Positions 1 through 6,508 of a stretch of 8,654 nucleotides of DNA are shown here, in pieces. A model generated the notes under the pieces. The model did no database searches and had not been told where the DNA came from. It saw only the letters and a list, made by a program, of their open reading frames with translations. The position numbers and the translations under genes are program-made. How positions within the stretch are numbered: the first letter of the stretch is position 1; every line of letters begins with the position of its first letter. Origin of the DNA: Chromatiales bacterium. Lineage in GTDB: Bacteria > Pseudomonadota > Gammaproteobacteria > UBA6429 > Thiohalophilaceae. The stretch covers positions 1 to 8,654 of the forward strand of contig JALTLP010000399.1 in the NCBI GenBank assembly GCA_027001895.1, read 5' to 3'.

Positions 1-175
1 GAAATAAGATTGCCACGCTCACTGCGTGCGCTCGCAATGACAAGCATAGAAAAGCATCTCGCCTCGTAAGTTCGCAATGCCCGTTTTTGTCGTTGCGAGG
101 AGTGAAACGACGAAGCAATCTGTTTTTTTAATTTACAGCAAGATTGCCGCAGTCACGTTGTTGCTTCGCAATGAC
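1..175. repeat. Cluster of dispersed palindromic repeat units (REP-like)
   Basis: At least three copies of one short unit are packed here. Units at 7-41 and 141-175 begin AGATTGCC and end CGCAATGAC. A unit at 89-121 lies in the opposite orientation, beginning GTCGTTGCGAGG and ending GAAGCAATCT. A fourth, degenerate piece at about 53-79 keeps only TTCGCAATG. The 89-121 and 141-175 units form an imperfect inverted repeat across a 19-nt AT-rich spacer; their outer ends pair well and their centres differ. I recognise the type as a dispersed repeat common in the intergenic regions of many proteobacteria. There is no coding potential. Its position, just past the 3' end of ppc, is typical for such elements. 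Function is unknown; they can act as mRNA 3' stabilisers or as targets of REP-associated transposases, but neither is shown here. Confidence 0.75.
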
Positions 176-199
176 AATCAACTAAAAGTGCTTTATACA

Positions 200-217
200 T
201 ACAGGCTCATGCCTGCA
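200..217 (-). terminator. Possible terminator hairpin downstream of ppc
   Basis: About 35 bp past the ppc stop codon, an inverted repeat (CAGGC, four-base loop, GCCTG, extendable by one G-U and one A-T pair) can form a 7-bp stem in the ppc transcript. The sequence after it in the direction of transcription is AT-rich, but the only T run (TTTT, 184-187) lies about 12 nt away. It is therefore a weak candidate for an intrinsic terminator. Confidence 0.25.
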
Positions 218-250
218 TAAAATAAAGGCCAGGCTTTGGAGTAAAAAAGT

Positions 251-3082
251 TTATCCTGTATTGCGCATACCCGCTGCAATGGCATTAATTGAACGCAGTA
301 GAGGGTCAAGCCAGGCTTGTCTTTGTTGTTCGCTTAACGATTCATTACGGAAGTTGCGCAGTAACTTAAACTGAATATAACTGAGTGGGTCAAGATAAGG
401 GTCTCGACGTTTAAGCGATAAGGCTAACATTGGCGTTTCGGCCATGAGTTCGTCTATCTCCGCAATTTTCAGAACATTCTCACAAGTGCGGCGGTATTCT
501 TCTGCAATTTTATTGTAAACCTGCTGTGCCGTTACCTGGTTTAAACAAAGTGACTTATATTCATTTGCAATGCCCATATCACCTTTAAACAATGCCATCT
601 GGGTATTACTCAATAATGCGCGGAAAAAAGGCCAGTTATGATACATATCGCGTAAAGATTTGAGGTTTTCAGGATCTTTTTCCAGCCAGTTATTTAAAGC
701 AAAACCAATACCGTACCATGCGGGCAAGGTATGACGGGATTGTGCCCAGCCGAACACCCAGCCGATTGCGCGAACCGATGATTTTGAACGGTCACCTTTT
801 TTACGGTGTGAAGGCCGTGAACCAATGTTCATCAGGCCAATTTCTGAAACCGGTGTGGCTTCGTAGAAGTAGTCGAGGAAGCCTTCGGTGTTATCGGTCA
901 GATTGCGATAGTGTTGTTCGCCCTGAGCCGCTAACTCGGTCATAATTTTGCTGTATTCGGGTTTGTCTTTTTGTGGTTGGCTCACAAGATGGTTACTGGC
1001 CTTTAATAAACCGGTAATGCCCATGGTCAGTTCATAAATGGCTGTTTCAGGATGGCTGTATTTATATGAAAGCACTTCACCTTGTTCGGTAAATTTAATA
1101 CCGCCATGCACAGTGCCATCAGGCTGCGATAAAATAGATTCATGTGTTGGGCCACCACCGCGACCAATTGTACCGCCACGACCGTGGAACAGGTTCAAAC
1201 GGATATTACGTTTGGTTGTAATGGCAGAAATTTGTTGTTGTGCCTGATACAGGTTCCAGACCGAAGCAAGAATACCGCCGTCCTTGCAGGAGTCGGAGTA
1301 ACCGAGCATGACTTCCTGTGTATTGCCGGAGGCTTTTAACAGCTCGGCATATACCTTGTTATCCAGCAGGCGGTTCATTACCGGGTCGATATGTTTTAAA
1401 TCTTCAATGGTTTCAAATAAAGGTGAAACTTTGATCTGGCAAAATGCTTTACCGTCTTTAAATCCACTCAAGTTTGCAAGCCAGGCCAGGTACATCACTT
1501 CCATAATGTGGCTGGCTTCGTGTGTCATCGAGATAACGTAACTACCAAGCACATTCGGGCTGACATTTTCGCGCATTTCCTGAATAACATTGAATATCTG
1601 CAATGTTTCGGCAGACATGTCAGTAAGTTTGGTTGTATCAACCTTTGGTGGGGTAGAAGTTGAAATAATTTCTGCCAGTGTTTTTATACGCTGTTCTTCA
1701 TCGAGTGATTCATAGTCAATATTGTTGGTTTGTTTAAGAATTTCCAGAACGGTCTGGCTATGAATAGTTGATTCCTGACGAATATCCAGGTGGCATAAAT
1801 AAAAACCAAAGGTTTCAACCAGTCGAATTAAATCTTTTAAGCGTCCATTGGCAACAATCTCATCACCATGGCTGATAAGTGAGTCCCGAATCAGTAAGAG
1901 ATCATTTAAAAATTCGGATTCATCTTTGTAACCAAAAAATTCTTTATTCGCCTGTTCCAGTTCAAGACCGGCCTGAATTTTATTCAGGTTGGACTTAAGT
2001 CGGAAAAACATAAACCACAACTTACGTCGGTAAGGTTCCTTGCTATAACGTGTAGGTTTGTCGGCAAAGGCTCCGCTATACAGTTTTTCGTCCTGTTCAA
2101 GGCTTCTGGTAAAAGCTTCGTCAGGGGTGCACAGTTGATAGGAATGGGTGATTACATGAGTTAAATCGGTTATGCGTTGTAAGTATTCGGTAAGTACCTG
2201 ACGGTTATGTAAGAATATCGCTTTACGGGTGGTTTCCGGTTTAACAAACGGGTTACCGTCACGGTCACCGCCTATCCACGAACCAAACTGGAAAAAGCTA
2301 GGCACTTTAATTTTATGGTTGTCGTATTGTCGGTCAAGCGCGTGTTCAAACTGGCGATAAACCTCGGGAATGGCATTAAACAAACATTCACGATAATAAA
2401 ACAGGCCGTTTTTAACTTCGTCGATAACGGTGGGCTTGTCGGTTCTTACTTCATTGGTTTTATACAGTATCTGTATTTCGCGCTTTAATTGCTGGGTAAT
2501 TTCGTTACGGTGAAATTCATCCAGGCTATCGTTGTTTAGCTTTTCACTGACCGCAAAAATACGCTGTAGTGCTTCCTGTATGGTGCGTCTTTTTGATTCG
2601 GTTGGGTGTGCAGTAAAAACCGGTGTATAGGTGAGTTCATTTAAAAGTGTTTGTACTTTTTCTTCGGAAAGATTCTGGGCTTTTAATTCACAAATGGTTG
2701 TATCGAACGAACCTTGCCACTGGAAACCAAGCTCGCTGACAAAGGTTTTTCGGTATTTGTGTAAAAAGTCTTCTTCGGCAATATTCACCAGGCTAAAGTA
2801 AAGGCTGAAAGCACGTACTACGTGGGTAACGGTTTGCTCGTCAAGCGACTCGATAAGTTCTACCAGTTCTTTGCGCTGATTGGAATCATCTTTCTGGCGT
2901 AAGCTGATATGCCCCTGACGTAAAGCTTCAACGGCAGAAAAAACTTTCTCTCCGGCATGGTCACGCAGGACGTTACCAAGGATGTTGCCGAACAGTTTTA
3001 CCCGGGCTCGCAGGGATTCATCATTTACCTGGTTATTTTTAGAATCAGGCTTTACAGGCTTGCATTTTACTTCAGCGTTCAT
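251..3082 (-). CDS. ppc: Phosphoenolpyruvate carboxylase
   Basis: A 943-residue cytosolic enzyme that carboxylates phosphoenolpyruvate with bicarbonate to oxaloacetate and phosphate, replenishing the TCA cycle. The diagnostic blocks occur in order: FTAHPTE with catalytic His159 (E. coli His138), FQFGSWIGGDRDGNP at 264-278, HLDIRQES at 431-438, GYSDSCKDGG at 594-603, the mobile glycine-rich loop FHGRGGTIGRGGGP at 632-645, GWVFGWAQSRHTLPAWYG near 774-791, and the C-terminal RNTG. Residues matching the E. coli aspartate-inhibition site appear kept (Arg635, Lys833, Arg893, Asn941), so feedback inhibition by aspartate is likely; this rests on alignment by eye. It is about 60 residues longer than the E. 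coli protein (883), partly from a roughly 20-residue N-terminal extension. The ATG at 3082 follows an AAGAGA ribosome-binding sequence at 4-nt spacing. It is transcribed divergently from pgi. Confidence 0.98.
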   Translation of the reverse strand: MNAEVKCKPVKPDSKNNQVNDESLRARVKLFGNILGNVLRDHAGEKVFSAVEALRQGHISLRQKDDSNQRKELVELIESLDEQTVTHVVRAFSLYFSLVNIAEEDFLHKYRKTFVSELGFQWQGSFDTTICELKAQNLSEEKVQTLLNELTYTPVFTAHPTESKRRTIQEALQRIFAVSEKLNNDSLDEFHRNEITQQLKREIQILYKTNEVRTDKPTVIDEVKNGLFYYRECLFNAIPEVYRQFEHALDRQYDNHKIKVPSFFQFGSWIGGDRDGNPFVKPETTRKAIFLHNRQVLTEYLQRITDLTHVITHSYQLCTPDEAFTRSLEQDEKLYSGAFADKPTRYSKEPYRRKLWFMFFRLKSNLNKIQAGLELEQANKEFFGYKDESEFLNDLLLIRDSLISHGDEIVANGRLKDLIRLVETFGFYLCHLDIRQESTIHSQTVLEILKQTNNIDYESLDEEQRIKTLAEIISTSTPPKVDTTKLTDMSAETLQIFNVIQEMRENVSPNVLGSYVISMTHEASHIMEVMYLAWLANLSGFKDGKAFCQIKVSPLFETIEDLKHIDPVMNRLLDNKVYAELLKASGNTQEVMLGYSDSCKDGGILASVWNLYQAQQQISAITTKRNIRLNLFHGRGGTIGRGGGPTHESILSQPDGTVHGGIKFTEQGEVLSYKYSHPETAIYELTMGITGLLKASNHLVSQPQKDKPEYSKIMTELAAQGEQHYRNLTDNTEGFLDYFYEATPVSEIGLMNIGSRPSHRKKGDRSKSSVRAIGWVFGWAQSRHTLPAWYGIGFALNNWLEKDPENLKSLRDMYHNWPFFRALLSNTQMALFKGDMGIANEYKSLCLNQVTAQQVYNKIAEEYRRTCENVLKIAEIDELMAETPMLALSLKRRDPYLDPLSYIQFKLLRNFRNESLSEQQRQAWLDPLLRSINAIAAGMRNTG

Positions 3083-3118
3083 ACATTCTCTTTTGTGTGT
3101 ATTTCGGTCAAAGCGCGC

Positions 3119-3124
3119 ATTATA
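3119..3124 (-). promoter_or_regulatory. Probable ppc -10 box (TATAAT)
   Basis: A perfect TATAAT lies on the minus strand 36 bp upstream of the ppc ATG, which would give a leader of roughly 30 nt. No good -35 hexamer is present at 16-18 bp spacing (the 17-bp position reads CTAAAT), so the promoter may depend on an activator. The call rests mostly on the -10 match and its placement. Confidence 0.45.
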
Positions 3125-3140
3125 CCTAATTAAGCCGCAA

Positions 3141-3200
3141 GATTTAGGCGTAAATCCTTAAAATATCTGAATTCCTTAAAAATATGACGGTTTAGGGATT
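3141..3200. promoter_or_regulatory. Operator-like repeats between ppc and pgi
   Basis: Three small symmetries crowd this stretch of the divergent control region. A perfect palindrome, GATTTAGGCGTAAATC, lies at 3141-3156. A direct repeat, TCCTTAAAATAT at 3155-3166 and TCCTTAAAAATAT at 3173-3185, is offset by 18 bp. AATCCTTAAA at 3153-3162 is mirrored, with one mismatch, by TTTAGGGATT at 3191-3200. They sit just upstream of the candidate ppc -10 and could bind a regulator acting on both genes. In AT-rich DNA such symmetries also occur by chance, and I do not recognise a specific regulator's motif. Confidence 0.25.
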
Positions 3201-3247
3201 ATTCTCAGCTTCGATAAAGTCTTTATTTTTCATAAAGCTGGCCGGCA

Positions 3248-3256
3248 TGCTATTAT
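3248..3256 (+). promoter_or_regulatory. Candidate extended -10 promoter of pgi
   Basis: TGCTATTAT reads as an extended -10 element (TGn followed by TATTAT) 33 bp upstream of the pgi ATG, giving an expected leader of about 27 nt. No clear -35 is visible at 17 bp, which is tolerated by extended -10 promoters. A small hairpin, CTTTAT-ttttc-ATAAAG (3221-3237), lies immediately upstream. Confidence 0.4.
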
Positions 3257-3289
3257 TTTGAGCATTATTTATTTTTATAAGGATAGCCA

Positions 3290-4933
3290 ATGGCCTTGCT
3301 GGAATTACCTGCGTTCAAAGCATTATCTGAGCATTGGGAAACTGTGCATAAATTGCATATGCGCGACTTATTTAATGAAGATCCGCTTCGTTTTGAGAAA
3401 TTTTCGCTTAAATTTAACGATATCCTGTTCGACTTTTCGAAGAACCGCATTACCGAAGAAACAGTAACTCTGCTGGCTAACCTGGCTCGTGAAGTCGAGC
3501 TGGAATCCTGGATAGAGAAAATGTTTAGCGGAGAGCAGATTAATAACACCGAAAAGCGTCCTGCCTTGCATACGGCGCTGCGAAACCGAAGTAATACCCC
3601 GGTAAAAGTGGAAGGCAGGGATGTTATGCCGGATATTCAGCAAGTACTGAATAAAATGGAGCTGATCAGTAATACGATTCGTAATGGCGAATGGCAGGGT
3701 TTTAGTGGCCGCAATATTATCGATGTTGTAAACCTTGGAGTAGGCGGCTCGGATCTGGGGCCGGTGATGGTTACAGAAGCTTTACTGCCTTATGGCAAGT
3801 CGGGGCTTCGGGTGCATTTTGTTTCCAATGTCGATCCCAGCCATATTTGCGATACCTTACGTAACCTCAACCCGGAAACCACTTTATTTATTGTTTCTTC
3901 AAAAAGCTTTACCACCCAGGACACCATTGAAAATGCCAAAACCGCGCGTGACTGGTTGCTTGAAGCCGCCCGCGACGAAGCGGCTGTCGCCAAACATTTT
4001 ATCGCGGTGGCAGCGAATACTGAGGCTGCCATTGAATTTGGTATTGCCGAAGAAAATGTCCTGCAAATGTGGGACTGGGTAGGTGGGCGTTATTCACTGT
4101 GGTCATCTATCGGTATTTCCATTGCTATATATATAGGAATGGACCGCTTTAAAGCCCTGCTTGAAGGCGCATTTGAAATGGATGAGCATTTTCGCCATAC
4201 CCCGTTTGAAAAAAACATCCCGGTTATGATGGCGCTGTTGGGTATCTGGTATAACAATTTTTTTAAGGCCGATACCTATGCGGTCTTACCCTATGACCAG
4301 CACTTACACCGCTTTCCGGCATTTTTACAACAGGTCGATATGGAAAGTAATGGCAAAAGCGTGACACGTTCCGGGCAAAGAGCGAACTATTCTACCGGGC
4401 CTATCCTCTGGGGTGAGCTGGGTATTACAGGGCAACATGCTTTTTACCAGTCCTTGCATCAGGGAACCAAGCTGGTGCCAACCGATTTTATGGTACCGAT
4501 AGAAAGCCTTAACCCGGTTGGCCAGCACCATACTATTTTGCTTTCTAACTTTTTTGCACAAACTCAGGCATTAACCCGTGGCCGTACCGAGCAAGAAGCG
4601 CGTGCCGAACTGGAACAGCAAGGTTTACCCGAAGATGAAATTAAACGCCTGTTACCTTATAAAGTGTTTAAAGGGAATAAACCCAGCAACACAATTTTAT
4701 TCCGCGCACTGACACCACGCACACTCGGCTCATTGATTGCCATGTACGAACATAAAATTTTTGTACAGGGTATTATCTGGGATATAAATTCATTTGATCA
4801 AATGGGTGTAGAGCTGGGGAAAAGGCTGGCAGATACAATTTTTAAACAACTTAGTGCCCGTGAACCGGTGGATAACCATGACGTATCAACTAACGGGTTA
4901 ATAAATTATTATATGAAAATGTCGGGTGGTTAG
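3290..4933 (+). CDS. pgi: Glucose-6-phosphate isomerase
   Basis: A 547-residue cytosolic enzyme (E. coli: 549) that interconverts glucose-6-phosphate and fructose-6-phosphate in glycolysis and gluconeogenesis. The two SIS-type sugar-isomerase lobes are complete. The phosphate-binding GVGGSDLGP (150-158) and SSKSFTT (203-209) are present, as is the family signature WVGGRYSLWSSIG (263-275). The second signature, IIWDINSFDQMGVELGK, ends at 511. Catalytic residues match E. coli with a constant offset of three: Glu352 (355), His383 (386) and Lys511 (514). The ATG at 3290 is preceded by AAGGAT at 5-nt spacing. The stop codon overlaps the stop of the convergent lipoprotein gene by 4 bp, so there is no room for a terminator between them and the two transcripts must overlap. 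Confidence 0.98.
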   Translation: MALLELPAFKALSEHWETVHKLHMRDLFNEDPLRFEKFSLKFNDILFDFSKNRITEETVTLLANLAREVELESWIEKMFSGEQINNTEKRPALHTALRNRSNTPVKVEGRDVMPDIQQVLNKMELISNTIRNGEWQGFSGRNIIDVVNLGVGGSDLGPVMVTEALLPYGKSGLRVHFVSNVDPSHICDTLRNLNPETTLFIVSSKSFTTQDTIENAKTARDWLLEAARDEAAVAKHFIAVAANTEAAIEFGIAEENVLQMWDWVGGRYSLWSSIGISIAIYIGMDRFKALLEGAFEMDEHFRHTPFEKNIPVMMALLGIWYNNFFKADTYAVLPYDQHLHRFPAFLQQVDMESNGKSVTRSGQRANYSTGPILWGELGITGQHAFYQSLHQGTKLVPTDFMVPIESLNPVGQHHTILLSNFFAQTQALTRGRTEQEARAELEQQGLPEDEIKRLLPYKVFKGNKPSNTILFRALTPRTLGSLIAMYEHKIFVQGIIWDINSFDQMGVELGKRLADTIFKQLSAREPVDNHDVSTNGLINYYMKMSGG

Positions 4934-5691
4934 TTGGGTTCTTTTGGCCATTCATTCAGCAGTTTTATTTTACCGTTGGGTTTCAACCGGGTTAACAGGA
5001 ACAGGCGGGTGGCACTGTAAGTTCCCCCCTCAACCGCATCGTTGATTTGAATCAGCATATCTTCAATACCATCCTGGTTAAAATCACCTTTGGCCAGCAA
5101 TTGTAATCTTTCACTACCACCTTCGTTATAATAAATCAGGTGGTAAGGGCCTTTCTTTTCTGTTCTGGTAACCGGCTCAACCTGTGCCCAGGTAGAAATA
5201 TTGTTGTTAGCCAAAATACGTTTACTTTCCATCGTAGAAATTATTTGCGCCATTTGTTTTGGAAGTTTTTCAGGCAGATGTTTATCGAAAACAATTGAAT
5301 CAAGATATGTTTTACTTGAGGGCTTGCCATTAGCGATAATTCGGGTGGCTTCGCATAAAACGGTGTCTCTAACAAAAATTTTATAATAACTAAGTGGACG
5401 AGTTTCAAGATTCTGGTGAGAATATTTAAAATATTCTTCACAAGAAGATATTTGTATGAGCTTCTCAGGTGTATTTATGTCGATCACATTAATATTCCCT
5501 TCCCACTTTTCTGTTAATATTTTTTTTAGGTCAGAAATATTTTCTTTTTTTATATTATCAGGAAGGTTTGCTGGCGCCTGGTAGTAGCTAAAAAGTTTAA
5601 CAGGGGTTTTTGATGTTGATTGATTCTCGTAACAACCTGTAATAAAAAACAATGGGATTATTATGCAGGATACTTTAAATTTTTGTTTCAC
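4930..5691 (-). CDS. Predicted lipoprotein, unknown family; possible immunity partner of the upstream lysozyme
   Basis: A 253-residue protein I do not recognise. The N-terminus is a classic lipoprotein signal: Lys2/Lys4/Lys6, a hydrophobic stretch (IIIPLFF), then lipobox ITGC with the acylated cysteine at Cys20. Position +2 is Tyr, not Asp, so by the E. coli rule it would go to the outer membrane. The mature part has two further cysteines (84, 113). Near the C-terminus, DFNQDGIED (203-211) resembles the Ca-binding loops of FG-GAP/VCBS or EF-hand-like repeats, followed by a beta-rich LFLLTRL stretch (230-236). There is only one such loop, so it is not a beta-propeller. The start is GTG at 5691: an in-frame TGA lies four codons upstream and the nearby ATG (5702-5704) is out of frame; GAGAG serves as a modest ribosome-binding site. 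It begins 16 bp after the lysozyme stop, so the two are probably one operon. An immunity or lysozyme-inhibitor role is inference. Confidence 0.85.
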   Translation of the reverse strand: MKQKFKVSCIIIPLFFITGCYENQSTSKTPVKLFSYYQAPANLPDNIKKENISDLKKILTEKWEGNINVIDINTPEKLIQISSCEEYFKYSHQNLETRPLSYYKIFVRDTVLCEATRIIANGKPSSKTYLDSIVFDKHLPEKLPKQMAQIISTMESKRILANNNISTWAQVEPVTRTEKKGPYHLIYYNEGGSERLQLLAKGDFNQDGIEDMLIQINDAVEGGTYSATRLFLLTRLKPNGKIKLLNEWPKEPN

Positions 5692-5707
5692 TTTTTTCTC
5701 TCATGAC

Positions 5708-6304
5708 TTATGGTGTTTGTTTAAGCAGATTTGAATTTGATGTTGCTGCATTTAGCAACAAGTTTTTCACATAGTTATTTCGTGATTGAGGTATTGTGGG
5801 CTTGCGGTGGGATTGTTTTGCCGCTTCTTTCCAGTTTTTTTGTTTTATCGCAAGATTAAATTTTGGGAAAAGGTTCTTTAATTTACTCATACCCAGGTTA
5901 TATATCATATCGAACAGAGCCATTTTTACCTCGGTAGGATATAAATCAAATTTAGGATAAAGTAATTTTAATTCTTTGTGGAACTGGTTTATTTGCGTTG
6001 CAAACAGGTTGTCTATCGATTTTTGTGTAAGAATCAATTTTGTATACTTCTTATATTTAAAACTGTATTTACCCTTGGGTTGGCTTTTTATCTTCGTGTA
6101 ATCCTGCTGTATTTCTTTTGATGTTGCTTTTTTTAGGGTTTTGTTATGCACAAAAGGGAGTTTTTGTGCCGCTTTTAATGAAGGTATCAAAGAACCAATA
6201 CCAACGGTGACATAACCCTCGGAATCAAGGTACATATGCGACACATTGCCTTCATACGAGGTGATTTGCTTTTTTAGTCTTTTAGCGAGTGCTCCAGGAA
6301 TCAT
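5708..6304 (-). CDS. GH24 lysozyme, pesticin/T4 type (peptidoglycan muramidase)
   Basis: A 198-residue protein predicted to cleave the MurNAc-GlcNAc bond of peptidoglycan. The T4 lysozyme triad is kept with exact spacing: Glu18 (T4 Glu11), Asp27 (Asp20) and Thr33 (Thr26), within YEG...YLDSEGYVTVGIGSL; the position after GIG is Ser38 where T4 has His31. The C-terminal lobe matches the family too: LFDMIYNLGMSKLKNLFPKF (130-149), NWKEAA (157-162) and the late Arg-Asn (175-176). The middle section resembles pesticin-like bacterial lysozymes more than phage endolysins. It is lysine-rich (about one residue in six), has no cysteine, and shows no signal peptide, transmembrane segment or fused delivery domain, so how it would reach peptidoglycan is unclear. 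The ATG has a very strong ribosome-binding site. The gene is AT-rich (a 60-base sample at 6001-6060 is 25% GC, against 47% at 4021-4080 in pgi), suggesting acquisition by transfer. No holin, spanin or phage gene is adjacent. Confidence 0.88.
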   Translation of the reverse strand: MIPGALAKRLKKQITSYEGNVSHMYLDSEGYVTVGIGSLIPSLKAAQKLPFVHNKTLKKATSKEIQQDYTKIKSQPKGKYSFKYKKYTKLILTQKSIDNLFATQINQFHKELKLLYPKFDLYPTEVKMALFDMIYNLGMSKLKNLFPKFNLAIKQKNWKEAAKQSHRKPTIPQSRNNYVKNLLLNAATSNSNLLKQTP

Positions 6305-6309
6305 TTATT

Positions 6310-6327
6310 TGTCACCTCCTGTTGTGA
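6310..6327 (-). promoter_or_regulatory. Strong Shine-Dalgarno of the lysozyme gene, within a small hairpin
   Basis: AGGAGGTG (6313-6320, minus strand) is a full match to the 16S rRNA tail, 8 nt before the lysozyme ATG, and is the strongest ribosome-binding site in the window. It lies in GTCACAACAGGAGGTGAC, where GTCAC can pair with GTGAC (5 bp), placing half the site in the stem and half in the loop. The hairpin is short and may be incidental. Confidence 0.6.
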
Positions 6328-6354
6328 CCAGGGCTGATGGCCCATTGTAAAAGT

Positions 6355-6441
6355 TGGTAGCTCGGGGGGGAATCGAACCCCCACTCTGTCACCAGAACCG
6401 GATTTTGAATCCGGCGCGTCTACCAGTTCCGCCACCGAGCC
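6355..6441 (-). tRNA. tRNA-Leu, anticodon CAA (reads UUG)
   Basis: An 87-nt class II tRNA that folds completely: acceptor GGCTCGG/CCGAGCT, D-stem GCG/CGC with GG in the loop, anticodon stem CCGGA/TCCGG around loop TTCAAAA (anticodon CAA), a long variable arm (TCTG, GTGA loop, CAGA), T-stem GGGGG/CCCCC around TTCGATT, discriminator A73 and an encoded CCA. The long variable arm and A73 agree with leucine identity. The first acceptor pair is a G-U wobble rather than G-C. The 3' end is only 50 bp from the lysozyme start codon on the same strand, with no U-tract terminator between them, so the protein gene could be read from the tRNA promoter. Confidence 0.96.
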
Positions 6442-6453
6442 AACAAGCAGAAC

Positions 6454-6483
6454 ATTATATGTAAAGAGTGCATGCTTTGTAAA
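6454..6483 (-). promoter_or_regulatory. Promoter of tRNA-Leu (and possibly the lysozyme-lipoprotein unit)
   Basis: On the minus strand, TTTACA (6478-6483, five of six consensus bases) and TATAAT (6454-6459, perfect) are separated by 18 bp. Transcription would begin about 6 nt before the tRNA 5' end. It is the best promoter match in the window, as expected for a stable-RNA gene. It occupies most of the 67-bp space shared with the divergent queA. Confidence 0.7.
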
Positions 6484-6508
6484 AGCAATTTCTGTAAAAT
6501 TCGCCTTT

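Noticed and set aside
718..1541. Several plus-strand open frames inside ppc
   Set aside because: All are antisense shadows of the conserved PEP carboxylase reading frame.
3258..3549. Short open frames on both strands over the pgi 5' end
   Set aside because: They overlap the well-supported pgi frame, lack ribosome-binding sites and show no recognisable protein features.
6355..6441. tRNA-Leu 3' end as an attachment site of an integrated island carrying the lysozyme pair
   Set aside because: No integrase is present, and I found no second copy of the T-loop/acceptor sequence near the pgi end of the cassette. It remains possible only as an old, decayed insertion.
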